From the NCBI GenBank assembly GCA_050010815.1, contig JBEKKH010000034.1, positions 1-25,333 of the forward strand: DNA of 25,333 nt. The letters run 5' to 3'. This document shows, in pieces, positions 1 through 6,768 of this stretch (position 1 is the first letter of the stretch; each line of letters begins with the position of its first letter). The position numbers were made by a program, and so were the translations under genes. A model generated the notes under the pieces. It was not told where the DNA came from. It searched no databases and saw only the letters and a program-made list of their open reading frames with translations. This DNA comes from Palsa-504 sp050010815. Lineage in GTDB: Bacteria; Actinomycetota; Actinomycetes; Streptosporangiales; Streptosporangiaceae.

Positions 1-149
1 ACATCGACCAGGTGGCGGACATGTCGGAAGCGGCGGCCTCGCTCGGTCGCGGCGACGCGGACCGCTGGCTGGCCGAGGCGGTCATCGAGATTGTGGAGGG
101 CACGGGTGGGCACCCACATAAAGCTCAGCCAGCTGACCATGGCGGCTGA
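1..149 (+). CDS. murG: MurG C-terminal fragment (UDP-GlcNAc:lipid II N-acetylglucosaminyltransferase), partial
   Basis: Only the last ~48 codons are in the window, read in frame 3 and ending at TGA 147-149. The fragment shows the alanine-rich helical tail (IDQVADMSEAAASLGRGDAD...) usual at the end of actinobacterial MurG. MurG transfers GlcNAc to lipid I on the inner face of the membrane to make lipid II. The call rests mainly on position: in Actinomycetota murG lies directly upstream of murC, and here the murC start lies inside the end of this frame. Too little sequence is present to see any catalytic motif. Confidence 0.75.
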   Translation, partial: IDQVADMSEAAASLGRGDADRWLAEAVIEIVEGTGGHPHKAQPADHGG

Positions 150-1548
150 GCCGGTACCGGCCAGCCGCCTGGGGCGGGTGCACTTCGCTGGCATCGGCGG
201 GGCGGGCATGTCGGGCATCGCCCGGATCATGCTGGCCCGGGGCATCGCGGTGTCGGGCAGCGACGCCGTGCCCTCGGCGCTGCTCGATGAGCTGGCCGCG
301 CTCGGGGCCAGCGTGTACGTCGGGCACTCCTCCGGTCATCTTGGCCGCCTGGGCGCCGGTGACACGCTCGTGGTGTCGAGCGCTATCCGCCCGGACAACC
401 CGGAGCTCGGCGAGGCGACCAGGCGCGGGATGCGGGTCCTGCACCGGGCCGCCGCGCTGGCCTCGGTCATGGCCGGACGGCGGGTCATCGCGGTCGCGGG
501 CACCCACGGCAAGACCACCACGACCTCCATGCTCACCACGGTGCTGCGCGAGTGCGGGGCCGATCCCGGCTACGTCATCGGCGGGATCCTCACCCAGACC
601 GGGCTCGGCGCGGAGGACGGCACCGGGGCCGACTTCGTCGCCGAGGCGGACGAGAGCGACGGATCGTTTCTCTTGCTCCGTCCCGATGTCGCGGTCATCA
701 CCAACGTGGAAGCGGACCACCTGGACAACTACGCTACCCTCGCCGACATCGAGGCGGCCTTCGTCACGTTCGGCACGCGGGTTAGCGACATGACCCTGAC
801 CTGCGCGGATGATCCGGGAGCGGAGGCCGTGGCGACCCGCCTGGACCCGGCGCGGATCCGTCGTTACGGCGAATCGCGGCATGCCGATTACCGGCTCAGC
901 GACGTGCGTCCCCACGGGATGGCGGTCAGCTTCGTGGTGGCGGCTGAGCATAGTCCGTTCGGTGAAATTTTGTCCCAGATGACCGTGGGCGCTCCCGGCC
1001 ACCACAACGCGCTGAACGCGGCGGCCGCCTTCGCCGCGGCGGTCGAGCTCGGCTTTGCGCCGCCGCGGGTCGCGGCGGCCATCGCGGGTTACCAGGGGGC
1101 ACGGCGCCGGATGGAGTTCAAGGGCGAGGCCGATGGGGTGCGGGTGCTCGACAGTTATGCGCATCATCCGACCGAACTAGCCGCTGACCTGCGGGCGGCC
1201 AGGGACATCGCGGAAGGCGGGCGGGTCATCGCCATCTTCCAGCCGCACCTGTTCAGCCGGACCAGGATCTTCGCGACTGACTTCGGTACGGCGCTCGGAC
1301 TGGCGGACGAGGCCGTGGTCCTCGATGTGTACGCCGCCCGGGAGGACCCCGAGCCCGGCGTGACCGGCCGGCTCGTGGCCGACGCGGTCCCAGGCGGCCA
1401 GGCGCGCTTCGTGCCCGACCGCGAGCGCGTGACCGGGGTGATCGCGGAGATCGCCAAGCCGGGCGACGTGGTGCTGACCATGGGGGCTGGCGACGTGACC
1501 AAGCTCGGGCCGCTGCTGGTCGAAACCCTCAGGGGACGGCGCGAGTGA
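106..1548 (+). CDS. murC: UDP-N-acetylmuramate--L-alanine ligase MurC
   Basis: MurC adds L-alanine to UDP-MurNAc using ATP, the first step of peptide stem synthesis in the cytoplasm. The N-terminus has the Rossmann-like HFAGIGGAGMSGIA motif, then the Mur ligase ATP-binding loop GTHGKTTTT (G132-T140 from this start) and later the DSYAHHPTEL segment of the family C-terminal domain. About 480 aa is normal. I chose GTG 106 because a GGAGGG at 95-100 sits 5 nt upstream; ATG 139 (MAAEPVPAS) is the alternative and lacks a Shine-Dalgarno sequence. Either start overlaps the murG end, so the two are probably translationally coupled. The TGA stop overlaps the GTG start of ftsQ. Confidence 0.96.
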   Translation: MGTHIKLSQLTMAAEPVPASRLGRVHFAGIGGAGMSGIARIMLARGIAVSGSDAVPSALLDELAALGASVYVGHSSGHLGRLGAGDTLVVSSAIRPDNPELGEATRRGMRVLHRAAALASVMAGRRVIAVAGTHGKTTTTSMLTTVLRECGADPGYVIGGILTQTGLGAEDGTGADFVAEADESDGSFLLLRPDVAVITNVEADHLDNYATLADIEAAFVTFGTRVSDMTLTCADDPGAEAVATRLDPARIRRYGESRHADYRLSDVRPHGMAVSFVVAAEHSPFGEILSQMTVGAPGHHNALNAAAAFAAAVELGFAPPRVAAAIAGYQGARRRMEFKGEADGVRVLDSYAHHPTELAADLRAARDIAEGGRVIAIFQPHLFSRTRIFATDFGTALGLADEAVVLDVYAAREDPEPGVTGRLVADAVPGGQARFVPDRERVTGVIAEIAKPGDVVLTMGAGDVTKLGPLLVETLRGRRE

Positions 1549-2339
1549 GGCGAGCCAGCGGCGCATCGGGGGAGGACCCAGATGAGGCCGCTGGTTCCGG
1601 TGTGACTTTTGCCGTTAATACGGTCGATGACCGCCACGTGGTTCCCCGGCGAAGGCGCCGCCGTCCCTGGCGAGCGGCCTTCGCTGCCCTCGCCCTGGCC
1701 GGTCTGGCCGCGACCGTGGCCTGGGCCCTTCTCGGCTCCCAGCTGCTGGTGGTCCGGTCGGTCGTGGTCACAGGCACGCACCTGGTGCCGAGTTCCGAGA
1801 TCCTCGCCTCGGCCGGCATCGAACTAGGCACGCCGCTGATCCGGGTGAACCCCGGCCAGGTCGCGACCCGCATCGAGACCATCAGGCAGGTGCAGAGCGC
1901 GCGGGTCACCAGGGACTGGCCGGACCGGGTGATGATCGTGATCCGGGAGCGATCGCCCGCGCTCGCGGTCACGGCCCCGGGCGGCGGCTTCGACCTGGTC
2001 GACGCCGACGGCGTGATCGTGCGGTGGGCCGTTCGTCGGCCCGGGGCCCTTCCGCTCTATCCCGACCCGGGTACCGCGGTGACCTTGCTGCGCGGCGACC
2101 CGGACCTGGCCGCGGCGGCGGCCGTGCTCGGCGGATTGCCTGTCCAGCTGCGGCACGCGGTGGAATCGGTGACGGCGCCGAGCCCGGATCAGGTGACGCT
2201 GTACCTGTCCGGCAGGATCACCGTCATCTGGGGCGATGCCAGCGATGCGTCGAGGAAAGCGCGAGAACTCACCGTTGCGGAGCAAACTCACTCGCATTAT
2301 TACGATGTGAGCGCACCGGGAACGTTGACCACCAACTGA
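1545..2339 (+). CDS. ftsQ: Cell division protein FtsQ
   Basis: FtsQ is a bitopic divisome protein that bridges early and late division proteins together with FtsB and FtsL. The 264-aa product has a cytoplasmic head ending in a run of arginines (about residues 35-40), one membrane segment (about 42-65) and a POTRA domain beginning around VRSVVVTGTHLVPSSEIL, followed by the FtsQ beta domain (RDWPDRVMIVIRERSPALAV and DADGVIVRW). The GTG start overlaps the murC TGA (GTGA), so translation is coupled. Position between murC and ftsZ is the standard actinobacterial order. Confidence 0.93.
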   Translation: MRRASGASGEDPDEAAGSGVTFAVNTVDDRHVVPRRRRRRPWRAAFAALALAGLAATVAWALLGSQLLVVRSVVVTGTHLVPSSEILASAGIELGTPLIRVNPGQVATRIETIRQVQSARVTRDWPDRVMIVIRERSPALAVTAPGGGFDLVDADGVIVRWAVRRPGALPLYPDPGTAVTLLRGDPDLAAAAAVLGGLPVQLRHAVESVTAPSPDQVTLYLSGRITVIWGDASDASRKARELTVAEQTHSHYYDVSAPGTLTTN

Positions 2340-2401
2340 TGCGCACCGATGCCCCAAGACCCGCCGATCCGCGACACGCTGACCGGTTCGTGCGTGGTTA
2401 G

Positions 2402-2430
2402 TTGACCCGGGTGCCGTCCGACCCTACTGT
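2402..2430 (+). promoter_or_regulatory. Predicted housekeeping-sigma promoter for ftsZ
   Basis: TTGACC (2402-2407) and TACTGT (2425-2430) are separated by exactly 17 bp, close to the HrdB/SigA consensus. Transcription would start near 2437 and give a 5' leader of about 215 nt before the ftsZ GTG. In other actinobacteria ftsZ is known to have its own promoters in the ftsQ-ftsZ gap, which fits. Seen by eye only. Confidence 0.6.
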
Positions 2431-2465
2431 CCGTATCAATCGTGCGGATGGTAAAAACTCTAAAT

Positions 2466-2483
2466 CTTAACCTGAAGGTGAAG
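2466..2483. promoter_or_regulatory. Imperfect inverted repeat in the ftsZ leader, possible operator
   Basis: CTTAACCT-GA-AGGTGAAG: the 8-bp arms match at 7 of 8 positions. It lies about 30 bp downstream of the predicted ftsZ transcription start, where it could act as a protein-binding site or a small RNA hairpin. No regulator can be named from the sequence. Confidence 0.35.
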
Positions 2484-2560
2484 CCTGATGGTGACGGATC
2501 GGACCTGTGGCGGTGAAATTCCGCGTCACCCAGCAGGGCGAAGGTTTCCCAAGCCCAGGG

Positions 2561-2590
2561 CCATGATCGGCGGGATCCCGCCGATCATGG
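2561..2590. repeat. Perfect 30-bp palindrome upstream of ftsZ
   Basis: The left half CCATGATCGGCGGGA is followed by its exact reverse complement. As RNA it would form a 13-bp stem with a GATC loop, ending about 60 nt before the ftsZ start. There is no U-tract after it, so an ordinary intrinsic terminator is unlikely; a binding site for a dimeric regulator or an RNA structure in the leader are both possible. Confidence 0.85.
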
Positions 2591-2628
2591 CAGCCAGCAA
2601 AATGGCAGCCAGTAAAATGGCAGAGTAA
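2587..2628 (+). CDS. Possible 13-aa upstream ORF built of 15-bp repeats (ftsZ leader)
   Basis: Two 15-bp direct repeats (2587-2601 and 2602-2616, one mismatch) and a third partial copy encode an open frame MAASKMAASKMAE ending in TAA 2626-2628, 22 nt before the ftsZ GTG. Its first ATG lies in the right arm of the palindrome. There is no convincing Shine-Dalgarno sequence, so expression is doubtful; the repeat itself is certain. It may be a leader peptide or only a short tandem duplication. Confidence 0.25.
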   Translation: MAASKMAASKMAE

Positions 2629-2650
2629 CGAGCGGAAAGGTACCCTCCTC

Positions 2651-4207
2651 GTGGCAGCACCGCAGAACTATCTGGCGGTTATCAAGGTCGTCGGAATCGG
2701 CGGTGGCGGCGTCAACGCCGTCAATCGCATGATCGAAGAGGGACTCAAGGGCGTCGAGTTCATCGCGATCAACACTGACGCGCAGGCGCTGCTCATGAGC
2801 GACGCTGACGTCAAGCTCGATGTCGGCCGCGAGCTCACCAGAGGGCTGGGCGCCGGGGCCAACCCCGACGTCGGCGGGAGAGCAGCCCAAGATCACCGGG
2901 AGGAGATCGAGGAGGTCCTCAAGGGGGCCGACATGGTCTTCGTCACGGCCGGCGAGGGCGGCGGGACCGGCACCGGAGGCGCTCCGGTGGTCGCGAACGT
3001 GGCGCGGTCGCTGGGCGCGCTGACGATCGGCGTGGTGACCAGGCCGTTCGGATTCGAGGGTAAACGCCGCGTGGTACAGGCCGAGATCGGCATCGAGAAG
3101 CTGCGCAGCGAGGTCGACACGCTGATCGTCATCCCGAACGATCGCCTGCTGTCGATCTCGGACCGGCACGTGAGCGTCCTGGATGCGTTCAAGGCGGCCG
3201 ACCAGGTGCTGCTCTCTGGTGTTCAGGGCATTACGGACCTCATCACCACGCCCGGCCTGATCAACCTCGACTTCGCCGACGTCAAGTCCGTGATGTCGGG
3301 CGCGGGCTCGGCCCTGATGGGCACCGGCTCGTCGCGCGGCGACGACCGGGCGGTCGCGGCGGCCGAGATGGCGATCTCCAGCCCGCTGCTCGAGGCGAGC
3401 ATCGACGGCGCGCACGGCGTGCTGCTGTCCATTCAGGGCGGTTCCGATCTCGGGCTGTTCGAGATCAACGAGGCCGCCCAGCTCGTTTCCAACTCCGCCG
3501 CCGTGGACGCGAACATCATCTTCGGCGCGGTCATCGACGACGCCCTCGGGGACGAGGTGCGGGTGACCGTGATCGCGGCCGGCCTCGACGAAGGCCGGAG
3601 CCCGTTGAGCGCGAGCGCCGCCAGCGCCCTGGAGTCTGACCGATCCTCCTACACCATCCACGCATCGAGCAGCCCCTCCTCCTCGGACCGGGCCTCGTCG
3701 GACCGGCCCTCGTTCGGCGCCCCGTCCACGGGCACCGCCGCGAGCCATGGCCACGCCGAGGGCGACGCGACGGGTGCACCGCGCCACGGGCGGTCGGACT
3801 CCGCCTCCGCTGAGTTCAGCCGTCCGGGCGGTGACGGGCTCGCCGTCGACCCGGCTGCGGTCAACGGCAACGGAACCTTCTCCTCGGGCCCACCCGCGGC
3901 GGACGCCTACGGTCATGGCGCCATGCTCGCCGCGCCGGTGATGGACGCTACGGCCTCCGCTGCCGCTCCGGACCTCAGCGACCACACCAGCACCGGCTCG
4001 GCTGATGCGGTCGCCCTGGAGACGCCCAAGCCGGAAGCGCCGAGGCCGGAGCGGGTTCCCGCGGCGGGGGACGCTTCCGAGGCGTCCGCGTTCCGGCCGT
4101 CGCATGCCGAGGCCGCGACGAAGACCTTCGACGTCCCTACCACCCGGCGCCGCCCTGTCGTGTTCGAAGAAGACGACGACCTGGATGTCCCCGACTTCCT
4201 CAAGTGA
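2651..4207 (+). CDS. ftsZ: Cell division GTPase FtsZ
   Basis: FtsZ is the tubulin homologue that polymerises into the cytokinetic ring. The 518-aa product begins IKVVGIGGGGVNAVNRM, has the tubulin signature GGGTGTGG (103-110) and the T7-loop N205-L-D207-F-A-D210 that completes the GTPase site of the neighbouring subunit. The globular core ends near GLDEG (~315). A disordered linker of about 190 residues follows and is longer than in many FtsZ proteins; the conserved C-terminal peptide EDDDLDVPDFLK, the docking site for SepF and other partners, closes the protein. The start is GTG 2651, with a weak GAAAGG about 10 nt upstream. The stop overlaps the next start (GTGA). Confidence 0.97.
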   Translation: MAAPQNYLAVIKVVGIGGGGVNAVNRMIEEGLKGVEFIAINTDAQALLMSDADVKLDVGRELTRGLGAGANPDVGGRAAQDHREEIEEVLKGADMVFVTAGEGGGTGTGGAPVVANVARSLGALTIGVVTRPFGFEGKRRVVQAEIGIEKLRSEVDTLIVIPNDRLLSISDRHVSVLDAFKAADQVLLSGVQGITDLITTPGLINLDFADVKSVMSGAGSALMGTGSSRGDDRAVAAAEMAISSPLLEASIDGAHGVLLSIQGGSDLGLFEINEAAQLVSNSAAVDANIIFGAVIDDALGDEVRVTVIAAGLDEGRSPLSASAASALESDRSSYTIHASSSPSSSDRASSDRPSFGAPSTGTAASHGHAEGDATGAPRHGRSDSASAEFSRPGGDGLAVDPAAVNGNGTFSSGPPAADAYGHGAMLAAPVMDATASAAAPDLSDHTSTGSADAVALETPKPEAPRPERVPAAGDASEASAFRPSHAEAATKTFDVPTTRRRPVVFEEDDDLDVPDFLK

Positions 4208-4908
4208 GGAGTTCCTCCAGGCGGGATGAACTCACCGCGCGGCTGGCCGACGTGCGCCACCGCATCGCCAAGGCGTGCGAGGCGGTCGGCCGGGACATCG
4301 GCGACATCACGCTGATCGCGGTGACCAAGACCCGGCCCGCGTCCGACGTGCGGCTGCTGAGCGAACTCGGGCTGGCTGACGTCGGCGAAAACCGTGACGC
4401 CGAGGCCGCGCCGAAGGCGGCCCAGTGTTCCGACCTGAATCTCACGTGGCATTTCATCGGCCAGTTGCAGACCAACAAGTGCGCCAGTGTGGTCCGCTAC
4501 GCCAGGGTCGTGCACTCCGTGGACCGGCCGCGGCTGGTCCGTGCCCTGGGCCAGGCCGCCCGCCGGGCCGACCGCGTCATCGACGGCCTGATCGAGGTCA
4601 GCCTGGACGGTGACCCGGCCCGGGGCGGGACCCCGGCCGGGCAGGTTCCCGCTCTGGCCGAGGCGCTTGCCGCCGAGCCCGGGTTGGTGCTCGGCGGCGT
4701 GATGGCCATCGCTCCGCTCGGCATGGTGCCCGCCGAGGCCTTCGCCAGACTGCTGGACAGCGCGGCGGCGGTGCGAGCGGTGCGGCCGTCCGCCACCGTG
4801 ATATCCGCCGGCATGAGCGGGGATTTCGAGGCCGCCGTCGAGGCCGGCGCGACACACCTGCGAATTGGTACGGCGTTGCTCGGCGATCGCGGGCCTCGTG
4901 TCAGGTAA
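4204..4908 (+). CDS. YggS/PLPBP family pyridoxal-phosphate homeostasis protein
   Basis: This fold-III PLP-binding protein has no known enzymatic activity and is linked to vitamin B6 and amino-acid homeostasis. The 234-aa sequence has the PLP lysine in LIAVTKTRP (K42), GENRDAEAAPKA, WHFIGQLQTNK and the phosphate-binding end SAGMSGDFEAAVEAGATHLRIGTALLG. The GTG start overlaps the ftsZ TGA by the GTGA tetranucleotide, so it is co-translated with ftsZ. In most actinobacteria pgeF (YfiH) stands between ftsZ and this gene; here it is missing. Confidence 0.93.
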   Translation: MRSSSRRDELTARLADVRHRIAKACEAVGRDIGDITLIAVTKTRPASDVRLLSELGLADVGENRDAEAAPKAAQCSDLNLTWHFIGQLQTNKCASVVRYARVVHSVDRPRLVRALGQAARRADRVIDGLIEVSLDGDPARGGTPAGQVPALAEALAAEPGLVLGGVMAIAPLGMVPAEAFARLLDSAAAVRAVRPSATVISAGMSGDFEAAVEAGATHLRIGTALLGDRGPRVR

Positions 4909-4969
4909 TGTCCCACGCGTGAAGCCGAAATGGCTGGCGACATCGGGTACAGGGTGGGAGGACTGAAGG

Positions 4970-5470
4970 ATGGCCAGTGCCATGCGAAAGATGGCGGTCT
5001 ACCTCGGCCTCGTGGAGGACGACCACCGCTTCGGAGACAAGTACGACTCCTACGGCGAGTACGAGGACTACGACGACCTTACGGATCGGCCTGAGGTGCC
5101 GGATGAGCCCGATGTGCGCCCTGGCCGGGACGACTACACCGGTTACCAGGCCGCCGAGTGGCGCGCCGAGCACCCACCTCAGACGACCGATCTCGCTCGT
5201 ATTACGACACTGCATCCTCGCACCTACAATGAAGCGCGTACCATAGGTGAACACTTCCGCGACGGCACTCCGGTGATCATGAACCTGACCGAGATGGTCG
5301 ACAGTGACGCAAAACGTCTCGTCGACTTCGCGGCTGGCCTGATCTTCGGCTTGCGTGGGAGCATCGAGCGTGTGACTAACAAAGTGTTCCTGCTGTCTCC
5401 CGCGAACGTCGAGGTGACGGCGGAGGACAAAGCTCGTATAGCAGAGCGCGGCTTCTTCAACCAGAGCTAG
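4970..5470 (+). CDS. sepF: Cell division protein SepF
   Basis: SepF anchors FtsZ to the membrane and is the main early FtsZ partner in Actinomycetota, which lack FtsA. The 166-aa protein begins with an amphipathic stretch (MASAMRKMAVYLGLVEDD), then an acidic Tyr/Asp-rich linker, and a C-terminal SepF core (ITTLHPRTYNEARTIGEHFRDGTPVIMNL ... RVTNKVFLLSPANVEV). An excellent GGGAGG at 4956-4961 lies 8 nt before the ATG. It sits 61 bp after yggS in the usual order. Confidence 0.95.
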   Translation: MASAMRKMAVYLGLVEDDHRFGDKYDSYGEYEDYDDLTDRPEVPDEPDVRPGRDDYTGYQAAEWRAEHPPQTTDLARITTLHPRTYNEARTIGEHFRDGTPVIMNLTEMVDSDAKRLVDFAAGLIFGLRGSIERVTNKVFLLSPANVEVTAEDKARIAERGFFNQS

Positions 5471-5543
5471 CCGACAGGCAGTGGCGACGTGACGCCGATC
5501 AGTGCCCTTACCGGCCGGATCGGACTAAGGACCGGATGGACCC

Positions 5544-5831
5544 GTGCAGTACCTGAGGGAAGTCCTCACTTACCTCCTGACGATTTACCTTGTCGTCCTG
5601 ATCGGCAGGATGATCTTCGGGTGGGTGCAGGTTTTCGCCCGTGAGTGGCGCCCGTCAGGCATCCTGCTCGTGGTTGCGGAGGGTATCTTCACGGCCACAG
5701 ATCCACCGCTGAAATTCCTGCGGCGCTTCATTCCGCCGCTCCGGCTCGGTATGGTGGCCATGGACCTCAGCTTCATGGTTCTGTTCATCGTGGTTCTGAT
5801 CCTGCTTGAAGTGGTCGTGCCGCACCTTTGA
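5544..5831 (+). CDS. YggT family membrane protein
   Basis: A 95-aa integral membrane protein with two hydrophobic segments (about residues 6-26 and 70-93) joined by the family loop TDPPLKFLRRFIPPLRLG. YggT proteins are found between sepF and divIVA across Gram-positive bacteria; a role in division-site or osmotic membrane organisation has been proposed, but no reaction is known. The start is GTG 5544 with a weak purine-rich GGATGGA just upstream. It ends 49 bp before divIVA and is probably in the same transcript. Confidence 0.9.
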   Translation: MQYLREVLTYLLTIYLVVLIGRMIFGWVQVFAREWRPSGILLVVAEGIFTATDPPLKFLRRFIPPLRLGMVAMDLSFMVLFIVVLILLEVVVPHL

Positions 5832-5880
5832 TTCGGGTACCGTCGTGAAGAACACGGTCCAAGTGCGCCGAGGAGACGAG

Positions 5881-6723
5881 ATGCCGCTGACGCCCGCGGA
5901 TGTGCGGAATAAGCAATTTAGTACGACCAGGCTACGACCCGGCTACGACGAGGAAGAGGTTGACGCCTTCCTCGACGAGGTCGAGGGCGAGCTCGACCGG
6001 CTGATTCAGGAGAACGAAGAACTCCGCGCCAAGCTGGCGGAACTCCTGCGTGGCGGTAAGTCGGCCGTGCCTGCGTTGAGCTCTCCGCTATCCGATCCGA
6101 AGTCTGACATGATGGCCCCAGAACCGCGTGTGGAGCCTGAGCGCAGGCAGCCCGAGCCGGTCATGATGGGCGGCATGCCGCACATCGAGGACAACATGGA
6201 CACGGCCGCGCGCGTGCTCTCGCTGGCCCAGCAGACCGCGGACCAGGCGATCGCGGATGCCCGCCGGGAAGCCGACGAGACCCTGGGCCGTGCCCGGCGC
6301 GAGGCGGACGAGGTGCTCACCAAGGCCCGGCGCCAGGCCGAGCAGATCACCGGCGACGCACGGGCACGGGCGGAAAGCCTGGAGCGCGACGCGCAGGAGC
6401 GCCACCGTCAGGCGATGGGCTCGCTGGTCCAGACGCGTGAGGAGCTCGAGCGCAGGGTTGATGACCTGCGTGCGTTCGAGCGCGAGTACCGCAGCAGGCT
6501 GAAGGCATACCTGGAGGGCCAGCTGCGTGACCTGGAAGCGGGTGTCACCGACAGCGGGACCTTCCCCACGGTGGGGTCGGGCTCCCCAGCGACGATGCCG
6601 GCCACGCTCGCCCAGACAGGCGTACGTAGCGGCGGTCCGAGCCAGTACGGCGTTCCCGAGGTAGTCCAGCACTCTGGTGGCTTCCGCACGGGTGACGGGA
6701 CTCCCACCCGTGAGCGCAGGTAG
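5881..6723 (+). CDS. divIVA: DivIVA/Wag31 polar growth and division scaffold
   Basis: DivIVA recognises negatively curved membrane and directs tip growth in actinobacteria. The 280-aa product has the conserved N-terminal lipid-binding domain (MPLTPADVRNKQFSTTRLRPGYDEEEVDAFLDEVEGEL), a Pro-rich spacer, a long coiled coil of Ala/Arg/Glu heptads (about residues 105-225, ADARREADETLGRARREADEVL) and a Ser/Gly-rich tail. I set the start at ATG 5881, preceded by GGAG at 5872-5875, because the family begins MPLTP; an open frame extends 75 nt further upstream into the yggT end but is not family sequence. Confidence 0.96.
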   Translation: MPLTPADVRNKQFSTTRLRPGYDEEEVDAFLDEVEGELDRLIQENEELRAKLAELLRGGKSAVPALSSPLSDPKSDMMAPEPRVEPERRQPEPVMMGGMPHIEDNMDTAARVLSLAQQTADQAIADARREADETLGRARREADEVLTKARRQAEQITGDARARAESLERDAQERHRQAMGSLVQTREELERRVDDLRAFEREYRSRLKAYLEGQLRDLEAGVTDSGTFPTVGSGSPATMPATLAQTGVRSGGPSQYGVPEVVQHSGGFRTGDGTPTRERR

Positions 6724-6768
6724 ATAAACCGGTAGGCACGGCTGCAGGGACCGCGGGGAGAAGCGCGT

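Noticed and set aside
82..1167. 361-aa open frame on the minus strand across murC
   Set aside because: It lies wholly antisense to a clear MurC and has the Arg/His/Gly-rich composition of a high-GC shadow.
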